This document shows, in pieces, positions 18,844 to 29,108 of a DNA stretch of 64,000 nt (the first letter of the stretch is position 1; each line of letters opens with the position of its first letter). This DNA is from Eutreptiella sp. 'Long Island Sound 2002' (Eukaryota; Euglenozoa; Euglenophyceae; Eutreptiales; Eutreptiaceae). The position numbers and the translations under genes were made by a program. The stretch is from the NCBI GenBank assembly GCA_964036045.1, contig OZ038381.1:157050283-157114282 (forward strand), read 5' to 3'. The notes beneath the pieces are model-generated. The model ran no database searches. It saw only the letters and a program-made list of their open reading frames with translations, and was not told where the DNA came from.

Positions 18844-21345
18844 ATGGATCCAGGAAGAGTGGACGCCGAGGTGAACACAGCGCCAGCGCCAGAGACACCG
18901 GCAAGGCCGGCGCCTGACGCTGTACCTTCGGTGGAGCCCTTACATGGGCCAATGGATACGGCGGAGGACTCCTTGGATGGCCTCCAGACGGCCTTTGGGG
19001 CCCTGTCGGTGAAGGAAATGGTCTCTCAGCCTCAGCCTGTGAAGAGGAAGAGAGGAAACGAGAGCGAGAAGGATGCTGGAGAAGGAGCAGACGAAGGAGA
19101 GGAGCAAGGGCAAGACCCGACGGATATCCCTACCTTCGAAGGCGCACCAAGCGCTTCTGGCCTCCAAGCATCACCCTCTCCCATAACCACCACACACCCA
19201 GCCGCCGCTACATCCACTTCCACAACCAACCAGCCTATGGCAGAGGGCACAGGCTTTACTGGCATGCCTCACTACCCCGCCTATGGCATGGGCCCACCTA
19301 CCACTGCGCTCCTTGAGGCAACTACTGCCAGTGAGCCGGTGGCTTCCAGCTCTGCGCCGCGTTGGTATGCGGCTGACCATCCCCATCCACTCCACTCCAC
19401 TGGAACCTACATGGAAGTTCCTGGGTATGCTCCTGGGTGTGCACCTGGGTATGCACCCCTGAGTGGGTTGAGGAGAGGACCAGAATCGCTGGGAGGCAGG
19501 AGTAGAGGATCGGGAAGATCCTCCAACAGGTCCCTGACGCGGTCGGAGATCAACGAGGTGCTCCAAGGAGCCACTTCGAAAATCGTGAGTGACCTCACGC
19601 AAGAGATCAGGGAGAAGCTGCAGCCCCTGATGATCCCGTCCCACGCGTCACCTACGACAGTGGGGATGTCACCCCACCGAGTACAGGCTAACCACCTGGC
19701 GGCAGGGTTGACGAATACCCTGGGGAGCCTGAGGAGCCGACCGATGCCGACTCCTGCAGCAGTACCAAGAAGCCCATTCGTCCCGAGGACAGCCCAGCCG
19801 CCCTACAGTCACGTGACTAACTCGACGAGGGCCGAGCTGGACCAGCTGGGGCTGACAGCCCTAAGGGCTATGGTGGACGTGGAGCCTTATGGCTCCAGTG
19901 ATCTAGGCGGAGACCCCTCCGATGATGGGCCGCCTTCGATGACTTCTTCTTCGCCATCGGATGACGAAGACCCTGAGGACCCCGAGGACTCCAAGGGTAA
20001 GAAGAAGAAGAAGAAGAAGAAGAAGACCCGACGCCCTGAAGGACGCCGAGCTCAGGAGGCGAAGGCTATTGCCACCTCCAAGATAGTGGTAAACCTGCCT
20101 GAATTCACAGGCAAGGACCTCAGCGAGTTCGCTGAGAACTTTGGCCGGTTCCTACGACTGACCGGCCAAACCCACGCGAGTGGGCGAGTGAAGTGCGACC
20201 TGCTCCTGCAGTGCTGCAAGACGAAGTACCTGGAGAAGCAGGTCAGGCAGATCGTCACCAACTCCGCCACCTTTGCCGACGTGTTGGTTGCCCTGGAGAG
20301 GCAGTACCCAACCTACGAGACCGACCTCTCCATCAGGGCCGAGATCCAGAACCTGCCCGTGCTGCCGAACAACCCCAAACCCGGCAGGGTCTCCGAGCTG
20401 TTGGCGGACCTGGACCACTGGGCTGGGCGACTGACGCCCGGTTCCTACAGCAGCGACGACCTGCTGTTTTGGTTGTGCTCCAAGCTCCCCCGTGAGCTAT
20501 GGGACGAGTGCCGTCTGACGGCTGAGCGCAAGGCTAGATCCCTCCGCTACGAGGATCTATGCGTGCTGCTCCTAGAGATGGCGTTGGAGAAGGAGAGCGA
20601 CCAACACCTGAACCACTACCGTCCTGGTGGTGGAGGTTCTGGAGGCAAAGGGTACCAAGGGTCCCGACCTGGGCAGGGGACTACCCCCAAACACGCCCAC
20701 GCCCGCCTAATGGAGAACGTGAAGGAGCTATTCTGGTGTGATGCCAGAGATGAGCAGGGCCACCTGCAGCATGCCTCCGACTGCGAGCAGCGAGACTGCT
20801 TTGTTGTCCAGGGGAAGCAGCAGGAAAAGATCACCGGCGCCAAGGTGAAGATGCCGGATCATTACCGCTGCACCATCACGTGTGCATTCTGCGGTAAGAG
20901 GAAGCACTATGAGGACGAGTGCTACCATAAGCAACGCCTATCGGCGAAGCTTAAGGGGGAAGATCCTGGCAAAAGCTCAGGCAAAGGTGGAGGCAAGGCC
21001 AAAGGCAACGACTCCGGCAAGGGCAAGTCGAAAGGACGTGGTCAAGGTGGTCAAGACAAGGGTCAAGGCGGACGAGGAGGAGGCGCTAATCGCCAGAACG
21101 ACAACAAGAACAAGGACAAGAACGGAGGTAACCCCAACCCTAATCCAGGGGGGAACTCCGAGCCCTCTGGAGGGCAGTCTGGACCTACCACACGCTCACA
21201 GACGCAGGCCCAGCAAGAACAAGGAGCCAAGCGTGAGCATGAAGGTGGTGACGACGGCAACGCCAAGAAGAGAAGCCGTTTCATGAGGATGGCCCGCAAA
21301 TTGCGGAACAAGGGGTTCGAGGTGACCTGTCCCGCGGAGTTCTGA
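18844..21345 (+). CDS. Gypsy gag polyprotein
   Basis: 833 codons from ATG 18844, about 100 bp after the 5' LTR. The N-terminal third is Pro/Ser/Ala-rich and disordered. An AAG repeat near 20001 encodes a Lys run just before the capsid-like helical region (about residues 409-600, with LPEFTGKDLSEFAENF). A CCHC zinc knuckle CAFCGKRKHYEDEC (C680, C683, H688, C693) follows, then a Gly/Lys-rich RNA-binding tail. Gag packages the element RNA into virus-like particles in the cytoplasm. The frame ends at TGA 21343, and the next codons continue into protease in the same frame with no new ATG, so pol is probably made by readthrough. Confidence 0.9.
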   Translation: MDPGRVDAEVNTAPAPETPARPAPDAVPSVEPLHGPMDTAEDSLDGLQTAFGALSVKEMVSQPQPVKRKRGNESEKDAGEGADEGEEQGQDPTDIPTFEGAPSASGLQASPSPITTTHPAAATSTSTTNQPMAEGTGFTGMPHYPAYGMGPPTTALLEATTASEPVASSSAPRWYAADHPHPLHSTGTYMEVPGYAPGCAPGYAPLSGLRRGPESLGGRSRGSGRSSNRSLTRSEINEVLQGATSKIVSDLTQEIREKLQPLMIPSHASPTTVGMSPHRVQANHLAAGLTNTLGSLRSRPMPTPAAVPRSPFVPRTAQPPYSHVTNSTRAELDQLGLTALRAMVDVEPYGSSDLGGDPSDDGPPSMTSSSPSDDEDPEDPEDSKGKKKKKKKKKTRRPEGRRAQEAKAIATSKIVVNLPEFTGKDLSEFAENFGRFLRLTGQTHASGRVKCDLLLQCCKTKYLEKQVRQIVTNSATFADVLVALERQYPTYETDLSIRAEIQNLPVLPNNPKPGRVSELLADLDHWAGRLTPGSYSSDDLLFWLCSKLPRELWDECRLTAERKARSLRYEDLCVLLLEMALEKESDQHLNHYRPGGGGSGGKGYQGSRPGQGTTPKHAHARLMENVKELFWCDARDEQGHLQHASDCEQRDCFVVQGKQQEKITGAKVKMPDHYRCTITCAFCGKRKHYEDECYHKQRLSAKLKGEDPGKSSGKGGGKAKGNDSGKGKSKGRGQGGQDKGQGGRGGGANRQNDNKNKDKNGGNPNPNPGGNSEPSGGQSGPTTRSQTQAQQEQGAKREHEGGDDGNAKKRSRFMRMARKLRNKGFEVTCPAEF

Positions 21346-24300
21346 CGGGGACGCTCTGGTGGCACCCAAGACCTGGTGTTTTGGGTACGTATCCGACTAG
21401 GGGGACGTGAATACCTGGGGGTACTGGATACTGGAGCCACAATATCGATAGTGGCCAAGAAAATTTTACCTTGTGGGAGCCTGAAGAACACCATGACCAC
21501 CGCCGCTATACGGATGGGGGATGGACATGTGGTGCACAGCTGCGGGGACTGCGAAGTGGAGGTACCTATGGGCTCCAAGACTATCGCCCATCGGTTCTAT
21601 GTGATGGACACTGATGCCTTCGACTTTGTACTGGGTACTGACTTCTTCGTGCAGCACTCCCAGATACAATCCCTGACGCTGCAAGCGCCCTACCTCCTGT
21701 ACGTGGACCACGGCAGTGGCAGAGAGTCTGTGCCACTGGAGCAGTCGGAACATACCTCGAGTTACCTGAGACTATCGAAGGAGGAGCCCTCGAACATGAT
21801 GGCGGCCTCCAAAACTGAGGACTACCAACTATTGGGGGAAGTCCTAGACCAAGGTCTGAAGGAGTTGGGTTACTCTCGAGAAGACCTAAGTGTGGAGCTG
21901 TTCGCCAGCGACAAGCAGCATGTACTGGACCTATACTGCAGCAAGGGGAAGAACTGCAGCTACAAATTTTACTGGCCCTCTTTCGGGATGGCCTACGGGA
22001 ACCCCAGATTCAGTGAACTGGGGAAGGTGCTGACCAAGGTGGCCTTGGAACGTTCCCGTATGGTCCTGTGTTCCCCCGATTGGGGAGCCCATGGGGGCAA
22101 TGAGTACTGGCGAACCCTCCTTGACAAGCTGACTATCAGCTCTGTGCGGTTACCTGATGAGGCCATCTACGTGCCTCTGGGACGCAAGACGCCCATTGGG
22201 AAGCCCGGATGGGGGAGTATGCTCAGCGTGGTGGACGGAAGTCTCACCACCATCCCCTGGGAAGACCTGGACCCTACTCTGGTCCAGGCTATACAACGAG
22301 AAAGCGATGGACTCGCCTTGGGTGACTTGAAGGATCGTCTACGACCTCAAGATGCTGTTGAAACTACACCCGGAGGAGATGAGTACGTCGTGACTGACAC
22401 CAACGCCCCCAACTCTCCCTGTCATGTACCTGTTCCTGATGGAGTCTCTGAGTGTGGACTATCTGAGCTACCTAGCTCTATCCACTCAGACGACGAAACT
22501 GAGCACGACGCCTTCTTCGTGCAGACTGCGGTGGAAGAAGTGGAGAACGCCGAGTACGTCGCCCCACTAAAACCCCTACTCTCCATGAGGGTGGAAGACC
22601 CCGTGGATGAAGAGCTGGACCCTCGATCCAGGCTCAGGGAGTATGTGGATTCCAAGAGGAAGTTGGTGGCGAAAAAGCTATGCTACGCGAAGCCTACCCG
22701 CAGCTCATGGCCACTGAAGCAAGGACGTATGGGAGACCTATCCCAACTGAAGGAGCACCTCGAACAGAAGATCACCACCTGGCAAAGGGAGGTAGATCTC
22801 AAGCTCATGAAGAGCGTATGGGGTGCCCATGTGAGGACCCCAGATGAGGACGACCTCTCGGAGGAATGTGTATGTGAACCCCCTAAAGCGTGCCTATGTT
22901 GCCATCGTCCACCGGAGATGGTTGAGCAAGACCTTCTGTATGCCTACCAAGGGCTGAAGGATGCTACCGCGGGCGAAGAGTCGGTGGAGGACCACCTCCC
23001 GACGTCTATTCAAGGGGCAAGCAACTTACACTCTGACGAGGACATGGAGGACAAGATCAAGGTACTGGACCCGCGGGTGCAAAAGCTGATAAGGACCTAT
23101 CTGGAGGTGTTCGGAGAACTACCCCCTCCAGCCTCATGCGACAAGCTGGTACAGATGGACCTCAAGCTGAAACCCGAGTTCGTGGGTCACAAGATCCGGA
23201 GGAGACCCTATCCAGCTCCTAAAAAGCAGGCCGACGAGATTGAGCGACAGATACAAGAATGTATCGACGCTGGCCTAGTCCTGGAGTACAAGGATGGGGA
23301 CTACCCCCTACACTGCAGCCCCTGTTTCCTGGTGGCTAAACCTGGGTCTACAGCCAAACGGCTGGTAGTGGACTATGGAGAGCTGAACAAGAAGACGCTG
23401 AACCACTCAGGGTCCATTCCCAATATGGAGTCTACCCTGGAGAAGATAGCCTCCTGTCGCTACAAGACCAAGATGGACAAGCGAAGTGGATTCTGGCAAG
23501 TGGACCTGACGCCCAACGCGCAGGAACTACTGGCCTTCATCACCCCTCAGGGGAGGGTATTCAAGTGGAAGGTCATGCCCTTCGGCGTGGCTAACGCCCC
23601 CGCTCTGTTCCAAGAGCTGATGAACAAGATCTTGTCCATCCTACGAAGGAGACCTAAGGTGCAGGAGCTCATATCCCGTGGGGCCCAGATGGAGGCTCAC
23701 ATCGACGATGTATGCCTCGGGACCAATACCCAGGAGGATCACCTAATCCTCTTGGGTGAGTTCTTTGCGGTCTGCCAGGAGAACCACACACGACTCAAGC
23801 TGGAGAAGTGTGAGTTCATGCAGGAGACCATGCAGTACCTGGGGTTTGACGTTGGCTATGGGTGGTGGACCCCAGCGGCCTCTAAGGCCAAACCCCTGAT
23901 GGATGCCAAGGTACGACACGAAGACCCCAAGAAAGGACTTCATGATGTACGCAGTTTCATTGGGGCGTGCAACTTCTATCGCCGCCACATCAAAAACTTC
24001 ACCTACACCAGCGCAGTACTGACTGACTTGATCAAGAAGAGTACTACTTGGCGCTGGGGCCCACAAGAGCAACAAGCGTTTGACGAGCTCAAAGACAAGG
24101 TAGCCAACGCTAAGTGCTTGGGCGTGCCTAGGGCACAAGGGGAGATTATCCTGGTGACCGACGCCAGCAATGTGGGCGGTGGTGGAACGTTGTTCCAATG
24201 GCAAGCACTAGAGAAGGAGGAGTTCGACTCGGCCATTTCCCAATGGGGGACGGAAGGTCTCAACCGAGATGGAACCCTCAAGCACAGCTACCCTGACGAC

Positions 24301-26274
24301 AAGTGGGTCCTAGTACCTCTGGGCCACTGGAACTGGAAGTGGAACCAGGCCAGAGGGAACTATTCCACCTATGAGCAGGAACTGCTCGCGGGTATGCTGG
24401 TGCTATCCTCACAAGCACGACTGTTGGGGAGTAACCCTGTGGTCTGGCTATGCGACCAAGAACCGGTCCGCAGTTTCCAGAAGGGCCCCCCACCCGAGAA
24501 GGCCAAGCTACGTCGCTGGTGGACCTACCTCAGTCAACTACGGCTGACGGTACACCATATCCAGGGAGTGAAGAACGAGTGTGCCGACTACATCAGCCGC
24601 AACAACTTCGACGCCATGATTGGTGCCCGGTCTGAAGCGCTAGCTAAGGAAGCGTTCAGCCGTATGGACGTACACCTGGACCTGAACATGACCATGATAC
24701 GCCCCCTGGATGGACTCCAACAATCGGAGTACCTACAGGAGTTTGGGGATATCTACCGGCGCCTGGAGAAACGCCTTGAACCCCTCCTGGTCAACCAAGA
24801 CCAGTGGAAGCGGGACAAGAGCTACCTCTGGCACGAGGACCGCATCGTGGTGCCTAGTGACCGAGTCCCAGCGCTGCTGAAGTGGACCCATGAGTCCAGT
24901 GGTCATGTGGGTGCTGACCGTACCCTGAGGCTATTCAAGCAGTGGTTCCACACTACGTGGACTGACGACCAGCTGCGGAAGACGCTCCTGCCTATCGTGG
25001 ACAAGTGCCCGTGCAGGTCCTGTAAACCAGGGGATATCAGGGACAGAGGTCTCTACTCGACCCTGCCCATCCCTCACTGTGCTAACAGTGTTCTATACGT
25101 GGACTACACGGAGATGCCGAAGTTCGGGGGCTATGACTTCGCCCTCGTGGTAACCTGTGGGTTGACCAGGTTTACCAGGGTGTTCCCATGTACCAAGCAC
25201 ATTACCGGAGAGGAGACTATCAAGATACTCCTGGAGGAGTGGTTTTGTGTCTATGGGGCGCCCAAGGAGATCAACTCCGATGAGGACGTACGAGTACGCT
25301 CAGATACTGGCTGGTACAAGAGGGTCCTGAGGTCCCTCAATGTCCAGGTGTCTACGGGGATCCCCTACTCTCACACGAGCAACCCCCTATGTGAGCGACA
25401 GATTCGTGTCCTCAAGGAGAACGTCAGGATATGGTGCAAAACTGAACGCACCAGAGACTGGGTGAGACTACTCCCCGTCATATCCTTGATGATGAACTCC
25501 CAAGAGAGTTCAGCTACTGGCTACTCGCCACATGAGCTATTCATGGGGCGCCCGGCATGGTTCCTACATGCCCCCTATCCAGAGGACACCCATTCTTCTG
25601 TGGGTGAATGGGTCCAAGAGCAACAAGCGAAGGTGGACAAGGCCAAGGCTATGCTCCAGAGAGTGAGGGAGCGTCAGTGGAACAAGAAGAACAAGCACCG
25701 TGTACCGGCCACCTACCAAGAAGGGGACTGGGTGCTGGTGCACCACAGTCGACTACCCGCCTGGCCACGCTCTACCAGCGATGACCCATACTTCGGGCCG
25801 TACAAGATCCTATCTGTGGATGGACACCGTATCACCGTGCGGTGTTCTCCCCGTCTAGGGGGGACCCTGGTGTGCGCCGCTCAGCACCTGAAGCGCTACC
25901 ATGATCCTGAAGACCTCTGTGGGGAGGAGTGGGAGCTGAACGACGAGGAAATCGCCGCTCTGGACCTACAAGGGGCTGCCAGCCCTATGGAAGTTGAAGG
26001 TGAACTCCCCGACATGAACGCCGAGGAGATGGCTAAGGAGGGCTTCTACCTGGTGAAGTCTGTCCTACGCCACCGCTATCGCCAGGGTTGGCGCTTCCTC
26101 ACCCTCTGGGAAGGGTTTGGAGTCGAAGAGGCCACCTGGGAGCCCTTCTCTGCTTTTGTTCTACCTGAGGGACGCCTAAACTCAGTTCTGGTTGACTACT
26201 TGTCCCAGAACAACCTTGGTGAGTTGTTGAGGCTCGCTGAGATGCTTGCCTCCAAGAATAAAGCTAGGGACTGA
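21346..26274 (+). CDS. Gypsy pol: PR, Dam-like, RT, RNase H, IN, chromodomain
   Basis: Open directly after the gag UGA; the first in-frame ATG (about 21493) lies after the protease active site. Counting residue 1 at 21376: protease DTGA at 18-21; a Dam-like region at about 150-285 (VELFAS, NPRF at 209-212, CSPDW); reverse transcriptase from about 565, with FGVANAP and an HIDD box (775-778) instead of the common YIDD/FVDD; RNase H with D929 (TDAS), E1002 (QELL) and CDQE; integrase with an HHCC finger from H1172 and catalytic D1243, D1302, E1340; a GPY-like box (GPYKIL); and a chromodomain from about 1556 (LTLWEGFGVEEATWEP). Together these cleave the polyprotein, copy the RNA and insert cDNA, the chromodomain probably steering target choice. 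No disabling break is seen. Confidence 0.92.
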   Translation, partial: RGRSGGTQDLVFWVRIRLGGREYLGVLDTGATISIVAKKILPCGSLKNTMTTAAIRMGDGHVVHSCGDCEVEVPMGSKTIAHRFYVMDTDAFDFVLGTDFFVQHSQIQSLTLQAPYLLYVDHGSGRESVPLEQSEHTSSYLRLSKEEPSNMMAASKTEDYQLLGEVLDQGLKELGYSREDLSVELFASDKQHVLDLYCSKGKNCSYKFYWPSFGMAYGNPRFSELGKVLTKVALERSRMVLCSPDWGAHGGNEYWRTLLDKLTISSVRLPDEAIYVPLGRKTPIGKPGWGSMLSVVDGSLTTIPWEDLDPTLVQAIQRESDGLALGDLKDRLRPQDAVETTPGGDEYVVTDTNAPNSPCHVPVPDGVSECGLSELPSSIHSDDETEHDAFFVQTAVEEVENAEYVAPLKPLLSMRVEDPVDEELDPRSRLREYVDSKRKLVAKKLCYAKPTRSSWPLKQGRMGDLSQLKEHLEQKITTWQREVDLKLMKSVWGAHVRTPDEDDLSEECVCEPPKACLCCHRPPEMVEQDLLYAYQGLKDATAGEESVEDHLPTSIQGASNLHSDEDMEDKIKVLDPRVQKLIRTYLEVFGELPPPASCDKLVQMDLKLKPEFVGHKIRRRPYPAPKKQADEIERQIQECIDAGLVLEYKDGDYPLHCSPCFLVAKPGSTAKRLVVDYGELNKKTLNHSGSIPNMESTLEKIASCRYKTKMDKRSGFWQVDLTPNAQELLAFITPQGRVFKWKVMPFGVANAPALFQELMNKILSILRRRPKVQELISRGAQMEAHIDDVCLGTNTQEDHLILLGEFFAVCQENHTRLKLEKCEFMQETMQYLGFDVGYGWWTPAASKAKPLMDAKVRHEDPKKGLHDVRSFIGACNFYRRHIKNFTYTSAVLTDLIKKSTTWRWGPQEQQAFDELKDKVANAKCLGVPRAQGEIILVTDASNVGGGGTLFQWQALEKEEFDSAISQWGTEGLNRDGTLKHSYPDDKWVLVPLGHWNWKWNQARGNYSTYEQELLAGMLVLSSQARLLGSNPVVWLCDQEPVRSFQKGPPPEKAKLRRWWTYLSQLRLTVHHIQGVKNECADYISRNNFDAMIGARSEALAKEAFSRMDVHLDLNMTMIRPLDGLQQSEYLQEFGDIYRRLEKRLEPLLVNQDQWKRDKSYLWHEDRIVVPSDRVPALLKWTHESSGHVGADRTLRLFKQWFHTTWTDDQLRKTLLPIVDKCPCRSCKPGDIRDRGLYSTLPIPHCANSVLYVDYTEMPKFGGYDFALVVTCGLTRFTRVFPCTKHITGEETIKILLEEWFCVYGAPKEINSDEDVRVRSDTGWYKRVLRSLNVQVSTGIPYSHTSNPLCERQIRVLKENVRIWCKTERTRDWVRLLPVISLMMNSQESSATGYSPHELFMGRPAWFLHAPYPEDTHSSVGEWVQEQQAKVDKAKAMLQRVRERQWNKKNKHRVPATYQEGDWVLVHHSRLPAWPRSTSDDPYFGPYKILSVDGHRITVRCSPRLGGTLVCAAQHLKRYHDPEDLCGEEWELNDEEIAALDLQGAASPMEVEGELPDMNAEEMAKEGFYLVKSVLRHRYRQGWRFLTLWEGFGVEEATWEPFSAFVLPEGRLNSVLVDYLSQNNLGELLRLAEMLASKNKARD

Positions 26275-28278
26275 ACCTTACCCTTACCTGCCAAAGCGTA
26301 TGTGTGAGTGTGCTAGTCCTAAGGTCCTGAGAGCAAGCCGCAGAAGTGGTGTCCTAATTATACCCAAGTCTGCGCCCTTGCTGAACCTGGAGGGTTGGCT
26401 TATTGATGCCACGGGGTACGCCCCGGGTCTCCCCTCCCCTATGCGCCCAATTTCTGTGCTGGCGCAAAACCTTGGGGGAATACCCAGAGTGTTAATCCAG
26501 GTATTGTTTTTCCCTACCTACCTGTCTACTAAAGGGAGGGGTGGCCAAAAGCTATGAAGGCATGCAAAACGCCTGTTTGCTATGTGGCCAAAAACACTAG
26601 CCTAACCCACTGTCACAGCCCACCAACCCAGCTAAAATTGCAGGAAAAGGGTGGGACAGCGACACGCCCCCTACAGGTCCTACACACCCTACAGTGGCAC
26701 CATCCTGGTGGGCGAGCGCTGGGCAACTGGCTCTAGCCCCCACGCAGGACTACCACTCCTACACGCACACTCTACTTGGCGTTGCGAAGAGGAAGTTCTC
26801 GAGGGTCCTAGCGACCCACCTGTGAAGTGACAAGAGAACACAGCGCTGCTAAGCAACTGTGGCCTCACAGGAGACGCCACAACGCGTTTCCCCTGCAAGG
26901 GCTTGGAGGGAAGGAGTGCTCGCGTGTGCAAAGCGCAGATGTCGATGAAGTCGGACTCCCTGCTCTGCCACAGGCGGAGCGGAGTTACTTGTTTGTGTGA
27001 TCTGCGCCCCTGTTTAGCAGGGCATAAAAAATTGCTGCTGCACCACTCACCCTACCTGCCCACCTGTAAAACAAAGGCAAATGAAAGGGCGTTTGCGGCG
27101 GAGGAACCAAGGCACACTCCAGGTATTATACCCTTCTCAGTGTGCCCTATAATACGCTGTCCGCAAACACGCTGCATGGAGCAGCTACCCTTATCAAGCA
27201 AGCAAGCGTTAAGGGACTCCTCAGGCTCTCTTAAAGAACGTACCGAGGAGCCCCTGGGTAGCCTAAACAAGGTTTACCGTGCGCACTTCGCGTGGCCTAC
27301 CCTTTAATGCGTGTGTGCATGCACGACTATGCACAATCACGTGGGCAAACCTGCCCATCTCCACAACAATCTTGACTCCACCCGGGGGTGGCCCCGCCTG
27401 GGCGTACCTACCTTACATACCGCTTGGAAGTGAAGCAAGGAGAGAAAACAAGGGGCGCACGCGAAGAACGTTGCTATGCACTTGTGTGTATGTCTAATCA
27501 CCCTGATCTGACCGCTAATCATCTGCAATCTTTCTAATCAATCCCTCTATCGCGTCCTATCGTGGTTATCGTTGTTAACGCTGCTACACTACACGGTCAC
27601 GGAGACTCGAGACGAGCAATGTGTATGCGGCATGCAAGACGAGCATACCTGTAGTTTATACCTGATTCATTGAAGTCTTTTCAATTGATTTTCGAATTCT
27701 TGAATTTTTGAAGCTTCTATTAGTGTGGGTGGAATTTGTATGTTTGTTTATTAATATGTGTCTCGTCATTTTCAAGACTACGTGATACATACGTTTATAA
27801 TTCCATTATTTTTCCATTTTCCGGCGCTTCGCTAGGAGCCGCTCCCGCGCGCCGCCATTTTATGCGTATGAATTTCTGGACTTAAAAAATCCAGAGATGA
27901 CTATAATTTCTATAAAAATGTGCTGAAGATGCACAATTGGATTCTGCTCAGGTGTGTCGTTTCAGAAAAATTCTGCGCCGTCATTTGACGGATTTTGGTG
28001 TCGTCGCTTCGTCTTGGAGGAAGGGATGCATATGCACATGTTTGGCATGCTCCCAATCTAACCCAACCAAGCCACAGGAGCCCCGGCAGCGCCAAGAGCG
28101 CTGAGTCTTCTGTAGGAAACTGTACAATCAGAGCAGCAAAAGGACGCCAGCCATGGTGGCCGCCCATTTTTCAGTGTGAGGGAGACTGTAGGTATTTTAA
28201 AGTAGATGTGGAAACCAAGGAAAGGCCAAGAAAAATTCCCTTTTTCCTAAAATGCGACAGTGGTGGCCACCACAGCAC
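26275..28278 (+). other. 2 kb untranslated region between pol and 3' LTR
   Basis: No ORF over about 135 codons and no recognisable env, antisense or accessory gene. It is inside the element and is therefore carried at every transposition. It becomes AT-rich around 27640-27920. Confidence 0.6.
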
Positions 28279-28286
28279 AAGGGGGG
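28279..28286 (+). promoter_or_regulatory. Polypurine tract
   Basis: AAGGGGGG immediately before the 3' LTR, in the position where plus-strand DNA synthesis is primed. Confidence 0.85.
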
Positions 28287-29103
28287 AGTAAGAAAAAGTG
28301 CTTTTCCATTGCTTTGAGACATACTCTAGTTGTATTAGAGATGCACTGAGCATCCATGCATTTTGATCTTAGTATTGGTCCAGCCAAAAGTGGTGAGAAC
28401 ACATTTTGACCTATGGAACCAAACACCCAATCAGGATATGGAGTGGACCCCTTAATCCCCTTTCAATCAGAAGTAAAACATCTTTTCCTGAGTTGACTGA
28501 GCACTGACATACCTAAGGTAGAGCCTATGAATTTATCTATGTTTTTCCATGAATACTTATCTGCCCTAGTGGTATGCACCATAGGGGGTTAGGCACCTCT
28601 TTTTGAGAGGTCCTGGGTTCAATTCCCGGTCAGCCTAACTAAGTAGGAAGATCCCAACTGAGTAGGAAGATCCCATGTGACATGGCAGTGACCTCATCGC
28701 CACATACCATGCCACCTCAGCACATATGGGAGCCAAAACAAAGAGTGCACATCTCCTAAGATGGCACTATGGAGAGAGAGTGATCCTGAGGCAGTTTTCT
28801 AACTCTTTTCCCAAAACATTTCAGCTATCTCTGTGAATATGCATTCATTTGTATCCTGAGTTGCAGTCTCTGTGAATACCTAATCATCTTTCACTGTTTA
28901 CACTGCAGCCCTTCATGCTTTGATCCTGAATCACCTTCTCTTTGCATACTGTTGGCTTGGGTTATCCTGGATTGAGTTGGCTTTACTGTATTTCAACAAA
29001 TAAAAGCTTTTCATCATCCAAAACCAGCAGCAGGACACCCTACAGCAACAACAAGCAGCAGGAGAAGCAAAAACACAGTGCTGAAAACACTATAAACTTT
29101 TCT
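28287..29103 (+). repeat. 3' LTR (817 bp)
   Basis: Matches 17929-18745 with one substitution that I can find (28826). AATAAA at 28999-29004 and the tRNA-like segment at 28588-28639 are conserved. Confidence 0.95.
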
Positions 29104-29108
29104 TTCTT
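29104..29108 (+). repeat. Target-site duplication TTCTT (right copy)
   Basis: Matches 17924-17928 on the left of the element. Removing the element and one TTCTT rejoins a reading frame ending in an AAG/GTATGA splice donor on the minus strand. Confidence 0.9.

Larger units (their letters stand above)
17929..29103 (+). mobile_element. Young Ty3/gypsy (chromodomain) LTR retrotransposon
   Basis: An 11,175 bp element: 5' LTR, primer binding site, gag, pol (protease, Dam-like insert, reverse transcriptase, RNase H, integrase, chromodomain), a 2 kb untranslated tail, polypurine tract and 3' LTR. It is flanked by a perfect 5 bp target duplication TTCTT (17924-17928 and 29104-29108). The two 817 bp LTRs differ at one position that I can find (18468 C, 28826 T), and both large frames are open, so it inserted very recently and may be active. 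It sits in a coding exon of a minus-strand gene. Domain order (integrase after RNase H) assigns it to Ty3/gypsy rather than copia. Confidence 0.95.

Noticed and set aside
26903-27307. 134-codon ORF as an env-like gene after pol
   Set aside because: No signal peptide, membrane segment or protein-like pattern, and it is too short for an envelope gene.
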